Of a DNA stretch of 64,000 nucleotides, positions 58,831-64,000 are shown one piece after another. A model generated the notes under the pieces. That model saw nothing but the letters and a program-made list of their open reading frames with translations. It ran no database searches and was not told where the DNA came from. Origin of the DNA: Chitinophaga tropicalis (lineage in GTDB: Bacteria; Bacteroidota; Bacteroidia; Chitinophagales; Chitinophagaceae); assembly GCF_009758205.1 (NCBI RefSeq), contig NZ_WRXN01000020.1, forward strand, positions 1-64,000. The letters run 5' to 3'. Numbering within the stretch: the stretch's first letter is position 1; each line of letters starts with the position of its first letter. The position numbers were made by a program, and so were the translations under genes.

Positions 58831-59664
58831 ATGTCTATTTTAGTATTCACTCTCATCCTGCTGGCCGGGGCTTTTATGGCCGGTATGCTGGGCTCACTGA
58901 CAGGTCTTGGGGGCGGTGTGGTTCTCATTCCTTTGCTTACACTTGTTTTTCATGTAGATATCCGTTATGCAGTAGGCGCTTCCCTGGTAGCGTCCATTGC
59001 CAATTCTTCCGGTGCAGCGGCAGCTTACATCAAAGAAGGCATCACTAATGTCAGGATAGGTATGTTCCTGGAAATAGCCACTACCACCGGCGCCATTGTA
59101 GGCGCCCTGCTGGCAGTATATACTCCGACACATATAGTAGCTATCCTCTTTGGTATAGTACTGCTTTTCTCAGCCGTTATGACACTTAGAAAAAAGCATG
59201 AGCATGCAGAAACGGAAGGTAGCAGACTGGCGGGAATCATGCGGCTCAACAGCTCTTATCCTGTTGACGGCAAGCAGGTAGATTACAAAGTACGTGGAGT
59301 TGGCGGGGGGTATGCCCTGATGACCGTAGCGGGTATTGTATCCGGGCTGCTGGGCATTGGCTCAGGGGCGCTGAAAGTGCTGGCTATGGATAACATTATG
59401 CGCATTCCTTTTAAAGTATCCACCACTACCAGCAATTTTATGATAGGTGTTACCGCAGCCGCCAGTGCGGTGGTTTACCTGCAGCGTGGTTATATAGATC
59501 CTGGTATAGCCTTTCCAGTTGTACTGGGTGTACTGGCCGGTGCATTCAGCGGCTCGAAGCTGCTGGTGAGAATGAATACCCGCAAGCTCCGTATCCTCTT
59601 TTGTATTGTGATAGGATCGCTGGCGCTGGAAATGATCTATAATGGTTTAACCGGAAAATTATAA
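58831..59664 (+). CDS. TauE/SafE family anion exporter
   Basis: A 277-residue membrane protein with about seven to eight helices. Both TauE halves show the glycine-rich signature: LGSLTGLGGGVVLIPLLTLVFH (about residues 21-42) and AGIVSGLLGIGSGALKVLAMDN (about 166-187). The family exports sulfite, sulfonates or related organosulfur anions. Its stop overlaps the DUF1634 start by one base, so the pair is co-translated under the GntR regulator. Confidence 0.9.
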   Translation: MSILVFTLILLAGAFMAGMLGSLTGLGGGVVLIPLLTLVFHVDIRYAVGASLVASIANSSGAAAAYIKEGITNVRIGMFLEIATTTGAIVGALLAVYTPTHIVAILFGIVLLFSAVMTLRKKHEHAETEGSRLAGIMRLNSSYPVDGKQVDYKVRGVGGGYALMTVAGIVSGLLGIGSGALKVLAMDNIMRIPFKVSTTTSNFMIGVTAAASAVVYLQRGYIDPGIAFPVVLGVLAGAFSGSKLLVRMNTRKLRILFCIVIGSLALEMIYNGLTGKL

Positions 59665-60068
59665 TGCAGATGAAGAGCTTATTCAACAAATCATTCTGGC
59701 AGGAAAGAGACGTAGAGATGTTTATTGGTCAGCAGTTGCGCTGGGGAGTCTTCACATCCAGTATTATAGCACTGATAGGCGGGATCATTTACCTGGTTAG
59801 CCATGGCGGTGGAACGCCGGCCTATCATGAATTTAAAGGGGCCCCGGAATATGTAAGGCACCTGCCGGGCATCCTGGAAGGAGTGGCCAGACTGGATGGC
59901 ATGGCTATCATACAACTGGCGGTTGTAGTACTGCTGGCAACTCCTATTACCCGTATCGCCTTTTCCGTACTGGCGTTTGCGATGGAGAAAGACAGGCTGT
60001 ATGTGTTCATCACCCTTATAGTACTGGGAGTGATCATCTTCAGTATCTTCAGCGGATTGGGCGGATGA
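59664..60068 (+). CDS. DUF1634 membrane protein
   Basis: A 134-residue protein with three hydrophobic helices (about residues 28-48, 80-100, 112-130). The block DGMAIIQLAVVVLLATPITRIAFSVLAFAMEKDRLYV is the DUF1634 signature. It almost always neighbours TauE/SafE genes, so it is probably an accessory subunit of that exporter. Confidence 0.88.
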   Translation: MQMKSLFNKSFWQERDVEMFIGQQLRWGVFTSSIIALIGGIIYLVSHGGGTPAYHEFKGAPEYVRHLPGILEGVARLDGMAIIQLAVVVLLATPITRIAFSVLAFAMEKDRLYVFITLIVLGVIIFSIFSGLGG

Positions 60069-60076
60069 TCATGCAC

Positions 60077-61837
60077 TCAGGTGCTGCGTTCATGCTGTAA
60101 CAGCATATTCATGGCATGCGTGAAAGAACCGGCGCGGATGATCTCTCCTCCGTTCACAAAGAAGATCTCATCTGCGCTCTCAATAGTATTCAGACGATGT
60201 GCAATGATCACCTTTGTAGTATGAGCGGGCAATTTACGCAGTACTTCCTCCAGTTGCTTTTCTGTCACCGTATCAATATTGGCAGTTGCTTCGTCCAGCA
60301 CCAGCAGGTCAGGATCACGAAGCACTGCCCTCATGAAAGCTATCAGCTGCTTCTGTCCTAAACTGATGCCATCATTTCCGGCAGAAATATAAGTATCCAG
60401 TCCTTTTTCAAAACGCTCCATCAGTACGTCCAGACCTGTTTCTTTCATTACCACTTCCAGCTGTTCACGGCTATAGCCGGCATACCTGGCATTACCATAT
60501 ACAATGTTCTCCTGAATAGTGCCTGAGAACAGAAAGGGTTCCTGTAAAATGAAGCCGATCTTCTGTGTACGTTCTTCCGGTGTGTAAGAGCGGATATCCC
60601 TGCCATTCAGCAATACCTCTCCTTCTACCGGGTCATACAACCGCGCTATCAGCGATGCCGTTGTTGTTTTGCCACCACCGGTCGGGCCTACCAGCGCATA
60701 TGTCTTTCCCTGCTCCATTGTGAAATTGATATCGCGCAGTATATCCTTGCTGCCGGGATAACGGAAGTATACATTGCGGAAGGTCATTAGCGGAGCATTC
60801 TCTTCCGTATGAGCAACAGGTATTACTTTCAGATCTGACTCCAGTTCCAGTATCTCGGCTATTCTCTCCCATCCTGCCATAGCAGTCTGGAAGTTAGTCC
60901 ACAGCGCGGCCAGCTGGCGGATAGGGTTGTAGAAATGAATGGAATATGACAGGTAGCTGATCAGCAGCCCTACAGAAAATTCTCCTATGCTGATCAGGTA
61001 AATACCATAGGCCAGAACGGCCAGCTGGGCGAAGTTGGAACAAAGGCTGTATACCGGCGTAAAAATGTTGTTTGCTATTCCTGCGTCAACAGCTGCCTGG
61101 TAGTTGCTCTCATTCACAGTATTGAACTTCTTCCTGAAGTAATCTCTCCTGTTAAAAGCAATGATCACTTTAAAATTGCTCAGGCTTTCCTGTATCTCTG
61201 CACTCAGTCCTCCTATGCTCTTCATGCTGGCTGCATTCCTGCGCCTGATCCACGGGGATACGGCACGGGTAAACAACAACAGTATCAGGCCGGGTATCAA
61301 TGTGGCTGTTCCCAGTTTAATGTTGATAGACAGCAGGAAGATACCGGCGCCTATCATGGTCATAATGCTGCTGGCAAATTGTACGAGCGATTGTGAGAAG
61401 AACTGGTTCATCTTCTCTGTATCACTGTTGATGCGGGAAATGAGATCTCCTGTTTTATTCTGGTTAAAGAATGCCACGGGCAGTTCCTGCAGTTTCACGA
61501 AAACAGCGTTCCTCAGGTTGTACAGCATGCGCTGTCCGACGCCTCCCATCAATAAAGTCTGCCAGTAGCTGAAGCCCAGGTTCAGCAGGTACATGATAAG
61601 CAGGATACCGGAAAACCGCAGAATGCCGGAGAACTGCCTGGTCTGTACATATGTGTCTATCGTATATCCTATTACAAAAGGTACTGTCAGTGACAGGATG
61701 TTACTGACTATCATGATCAGGAAGATCCCTGCCAGGCGGCGGTGCTCCCCGCTTATGTAAGTGATCAGCCTGCGGAGCGCCTGTCCCGTAGTACGTTTGG
61801 GCCGGTTTGTTGTATTATTGTTCAGGTTGTAATTCAT
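60077..61837 (-). CDS. ABC exporter half, canonical Walker B, degenerate signature (subunit 2)
   Basis: A 586-residue half-transporter: membrane domain residues about 20-320 with six helices, ATPase about 350-580. Walker A is G384-T391 (GPTGGGKT), Walker B LLVLDE ends with E516, and switch H547 (IIAHRL) is canonical. The signature is ISLGQ (491-495) instead of LSGGQ. Paired with the upstream half, it gives one canonical and one degenerate ATP site, as in BmrCD, LmrCD and TM287/288. Its start overlaps the first gene by 23 nt. Likely a lipid or multidrug exporter. Confidence 0.92.
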   Translation of the reverse strand: MNYNLNNNTTNRPKRTTGQALRRLITYISGEHRRLAGIFLIMIVSNILSLTVPFVIGYTIDTYVQTRQFSGILRFSGILLIMYLLNLGFSYWQTLLMGGVGQRMLYNLRNAVFVKLQELPVAFFNQNKTGDLISRINSDTEKMNQFFSQSLVQFASSIMTMIGAGIFLLSINIKLGTATLIPGLILLLFTRAVSPWIRRRNAASMKSIGGLSAEIQESLSNFKVIIAFNRRDYFRKKFNTVNESNYQAAVDAGIANNIFTPVYSLCSNFAQLAVLAYGIYLISIGEFSVGLLISYLSYSIHFYNPIRQLAALWTNFQTAMAGWERIAEILELESDLKVIPVAHTEENAPLMTFRNVYFRYPGSKDILRDINFTMEQGKTYALVGPTGGGKTTTASLIARLYDPVEGEVLLNGRDIRSYTPEERTQKIGFILQEPFLFSGTIQENIVYGNARYAGYSREQLEVVMKETGLDVLMERFEKGLDTYISAGNDGISLGQKQLIAFMRAVLRDPDLLVLDEATANIDTVTEKQLEEVLRKLPAHTTKVIIAHRLNTIESADEIFFVNGGEIIRAGSFTHAMNMLLQHERST

Positions 61838-63572
61838 AATTGCTTGTGCTACGTTGGGAATTGAAGATCTGTACGTACTCAGGGCATGTCTGCATCAGTT
61901 CATCATGTGTACCGGAGGCTACCAGCTCACCATCCATCAGCAGGATTATCTGGTCAAAATGCCTTACGGCATCTATCTTTTGTGTAACGGAGATCAGCGT
62001 AATATCCGGGTAATTCTCCTGCACGTTTTCAAGTATACGCTGTTCTGTATTAGCATCTACACGGGCGGTGAAATCGTCCAGGAGCAATACCCTGGGGTTG
62101 ATGGCCAGCGCTCTTGCCAGCATGATACGTTGTTTCTGTCCGCCACTCAGGCTGGCGCCACGCTCAGATACAACTGTTTCCAGTCCATCCGGCAATGTGG
62201 CTATAAATTCTTTGAGCTCTGCCGTTTCTATTGCCCGCTGCATCAACTCCCCGCTTACTTTTTCGTTAAAGGCAATGTTTTCCCGCAGGCTCATGTTGAA
62301 GACTATACTATCCTGGAATACCAGTCCTACCTGTTGTAGCAGTGCATTCCTGTTATACTCATTTACATCTGTCCCGTCGTAGAGAATTGTTCCTGTATCC
62401 GGCGGCTGGAGCCCTACGATCACATTCAGCAGCTGCGTCTTACCCGCGGCTGTTGGGCCAATAATAGCTGTACGTGTGCCTGCCTTTACGGCAAATGACA
62501 CATCTTTGAGCACAGGCTTTCCGCCCAGCTGCATATTGATGCCCTGTACGCTGACGCTGCCATCCAGGGTTTTGGTTACCGTACCTTCATCTTCCTTCTC
62601 CGGTGCATTCAGCACTTCGCTGATACGGCCATATGAGGTAGTAGCCTGTGCTATTATATTACTCATGAAACCGATCACGATAATAGGAAAGATCAATAGG
62701 GCTATGTAACTGTTGAAAGCCGCTATGTTACCGATAGACATCTCTCCTTTGATCACAAAATGACCGCCCAGCAACAATGTCGAAAGCACTGCCACACCAG
62801 CCATAAAGGTGATAACGGGTATAAGACTGGCAAAAAGCCGTACAATGGCGATACCTAATGACCTGGATTCTCCGTTGGGGGCAATGAACCTGTCATATTC
62901 CCGCTGTTGTGCGTTCAGCACTCTCACCAATGCAGCGCCGGTAATGTTCTCATTGATCGTTTTATTCAACTTATCTACTACTTCTCTTCCTTTCTTAAAC
63001 AGCACCTTCACTTTGTTCAGTACGGTAAAGAAGGCGAACCCAATAACGGGTACGATGCAGATCACGATCAGGCCCAGCTTCCAGTCAATGCTGAGCAGCA
63101 ATGCGCTGGCGCCTATTATCATAACTGCGGAGGAAACGATAGATACAATTGCCTGTGATACAAACAGTTTTATATTATCTACATCGCTGGTCAGGTTAGT
63201 GAGCAGCTTTGAAGGATTAGCCTTTTGTATGTAGGTATAATCCTGCCGGGAAATGCGTGCGGCAAGAGTAGTACGGGTTTCCCTGGCCACTTTTTCGGAA
63301 ATATGGACCTGGATAAGGCTTTGCAGGTAAGTAAAGATAAAGATGAAACCGGCTGCCAGGGAGAATTCCAGCAACAGGGTCTTCATTACCAATGTACCGT
63401 TACCATAAGCGTCAATTCCTTTGGAGATGAGTGCTGGCAGCACCAGGTTCAATCCATTACTTAATAATGCCAGGAATACCAGGAGTAACACCTGTCTTCT
63501 GTATGGGCGTAACAAAGACATTAGTCCCGGCTTTTTCCCGCCTGTGGCTGCGGGATGCTTTACGTTATTCAT
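61815..63572 (-). CDS. ABC exporter half, canonical signature, degenerate catalytic site (subunit 1)
   Basis: A 585-residue half-transporter: membrane domain residues about 25-310, ATPase about 340-575. The signature LSGGQ (475-479) is canonical, but the catalytic glutamate is D500 (VLLLDD) and the switch histidine is Q531 (SVTQKID). Walker A is G372-T379 (GPTAAGKT). These changes mark the non-hydrolysing site of heterodimeric exporters. A -7 box TATTTTTG (63580-63587) lies 7 nt before the ATG, and a leader ORF with terminator lies farther upstream. Confidence 0.92.
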   Translation of the reverse strand: MNNVKHPAATGGKKPGLMSLLRPYRRQVLLLVFLALLSNGLNLVLPALISKGIDAYGNGTLVMKTLLLEFSLAAGFIFIFTYLQSLIQVHISEKVARETRTTLAARISRQDYTYIQKANPSKLLTNLTSDVDNIKLFVSQAIVSIVSSAVMIIGASALLLSIDWKLGLIVICIVPVIGFAFFTVLNKVKVLFKKGREVVDKLNKTINENITGAALVRVLNAQQREYDRFIAPNGESRSLGIAIVRLFASLIPVITFMAGVAVLSTLLLGGHFVIKGEMSIGNIAAFNSYIALLIFPIIVIGFMSNIIAQATTSYGRISEVLNAPEKEDEGTVTKTLDGSVSVQGINMQLGGKPVLKDVSFAVKAGTRTAIIGPTAAGKTQLLNVIVGLQPPDTGTILYDGTDVNEYNRNALLQQVGLVFQDSIVFNMSLRENIAFNEKVSGELMQRAIETAELKEFIATLPDGLETVVSERGASLSGGQKQRIMLARALAINPRVLLLDDFTARVDANTEQRILENVQENYPDITLISVTQKIDAVRHFDQIILLMDGELVASGTHDELMQTCPEYVQIFNSQRSTSNYELQPEQ

Positions 63573-63579
63573 ATAAGAA

Positions 63580-63587
63580 CAAAAATA
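63580..63587 (-). promoter_or_regulatory. -7 box TATTTTTG next to the ABC gene start
   Basis: An exact match on the minus strand, 7 nt before the ATG at 63572. If active, it would bypass the leader terminator. Confidence 0.45.
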
Positions 63588-63684
63588 TACAATTAAAGTC
63601 TCAGACCTTGATATGAGGGGACGAATGAAAAGAAGTTATATTGTACGATGCCGTGAAATTCCGATAAAAAACTCCAGATCAACG

Positions 63685-63712
63685 AAAAACCCTTCCGGTC
63701 AGGCCGGAAGGG
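63685..63712 (-). terminator. Intrinsic terminator in the ABC leader
   Basis: CCCTTCCGG and CCGGAAGGG pair perfectly around 5 nt and are followed on the minus strand by five T. Confidence 0.85.
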
Positions 63713-63758
63713 TATAGACGCCTGAGCGTCACCAGATATTTTTGATGGAGCAACCCGG

Positions 63759-63806
63759 TTAGGCGATACTAACCGAAGGTTTCCATGAATATTCTGTAGA
63801 TTGCAT
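63759..63806 (-). CDS. Candidate 15-residue leader peptide upstream of the ABC genes
   Basis: The frame reads MQSTEYSWKPSVSIA and stops. GGAGG (63812-63816) lies 5 nt before the ATG, an unusually strong Shine-Dalgarno for this phylum. Its last codons lie inside the hairpin CGGTTAG/CTAACCG (63756-63762 and 63769-63775), so ribosome position would decide folding. It may instead be a stand-alone small gene. Confidence 0.5.
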   Translation of the reverse strand: MQSTEYSWKPSVSIA

Positions 63807-63923
63807 GAATACCTCCTTTTCTTTGGTGAAGATTGAAATTACAAATTTTTATCCAAAAAAGTTTTACCTGTTACAGAAAACTTTTGTGTTAGCAATAGAT
63901 GAGTTTACTGTTATTTCAAATCT

Positions 63924-64000
63924 TTAATTGTAAGGAATAATGCGAACAGGTCCTTCAAGTCCGGAGGGTTGTACCTTCCAGCCGGAAGCATCAAAATCCT
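63924..64000 (-). CDS. C-terminal end of an unidentified protein (cut by window edge)
   Basis: The minus strand ends a frame with ...DFDASGWKVQPSGLEG then PVRIIPYN and TAA at 63924-63926. Only 24 residues are inside the window. The composition looks like a genuine protein end; the family cannot be told. Confidence 0.5.
   Translation of the reverse strand, partial: DFDASGWKVQPSGLEGPVRIIPYN

Larger units (their letters stand above)
63573..63923. other. Leader region of the ABC exporter genes
   Basis: On the minus strand, in order: short ORF with strong Shine-Dalgarno (63806-63759), overlapping hairpin (63775-63756), small hairpin (63730-63717), terminator (63712-63685), then about 110 nt and a second promoter before the ABC gene. 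No larger gene is present. Confidence 0.55.

Overview
The window reads as a chromosomal stretch from a Bacteroidota organism, most likely Chitinophagaceae (Chitinophaga-like). This is inferred, not proven. The support is the repeated -7 promoter box TAnnTTTG upstream of many genes, near absence of Shine-Dalgarno sequences, a complete SUF Fe-S operon without ISC genes, YeeE/DUF6691 and TauE/DUF1634 gene pairs, many AraC regulators, and family-specific proteins such as a DUF6089-like barrel. No 16S gene is present, so genus is not fixed.

Layout. 1-115: edge of an IS256-type insertion sequence. 330-4800: WG/Sel1 repeat protein, YtcJ-like amidohydrolase with a natural His5/Cys tail, tRNA-Leu(CAA) with a perfect terminator. 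4.9-13.3 kb: old yellow enzyme, AraC regulator, a candidate leader-peptide attenuator before an alanine/saccharopine dehydrogenase-like gene, trmN6, tsaD, a MacB/FtsX permease and prfC (RF3). 13.4-21.5 kb: UbiD decarboxylase, envelope proteins, AraC/GyrI regulator, AI-2E transporter, two GNATs, EamA half-transporter. 21.6-29.1 kb: SufR-like regulator divergent from an FMN reductase followed by sufA-B-C-D-S-E-T. 29.2-33.9 kb: oxidoreductase, AraC regulator, a BON/SH3 stress-envelope cluster, lipoproteins. 34.1-39.8 kb: tripartite efflux system whose RND pump and outer-membrane factor are one 1523-residue protein. 39.9-42.9 kb: receiver-PAS-kinase with stand-alone CheB and CheR. 44-52.7 kb: CPA2 antiporter, MarR regulator, YeeE/DUF6691 pair, SDR, PhyH oxygenase behind a Cys-rich leader ORF, two YceI proteins. 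53-60 kb: histidine kinase, zinc alcohol dehydrogenase, fatty acid desaturase, GntR regulator with TauE/SafE and DUF1634. 60-64 kb: a heterodimeric ABC exporter with one degenerate ATP site, preceded by a short ORF with a strong Shine-Dalgarno and an intrinsic terminator.

Most striking: (1) the RND-outer-membrane-factor fusion with an internal lipobox; (2) three independent leader-ORF plus hairpin arrangements (6994, 49837 and 63806), suggesting ribosome-mediated attenuation is common here; (3) a MarR operator shared 12/13 between the marR-yeeE promoter and the yceI promoter; (4) GntR palindromes bracketing its own -7 box; (5) six genes whose ATG lies only 4-5 nt after the -7 box, which predicts leaderless mRNAs; (6) a family of intergenic perfect palindromes. 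All readings come from inspection; no database or folding program was run.
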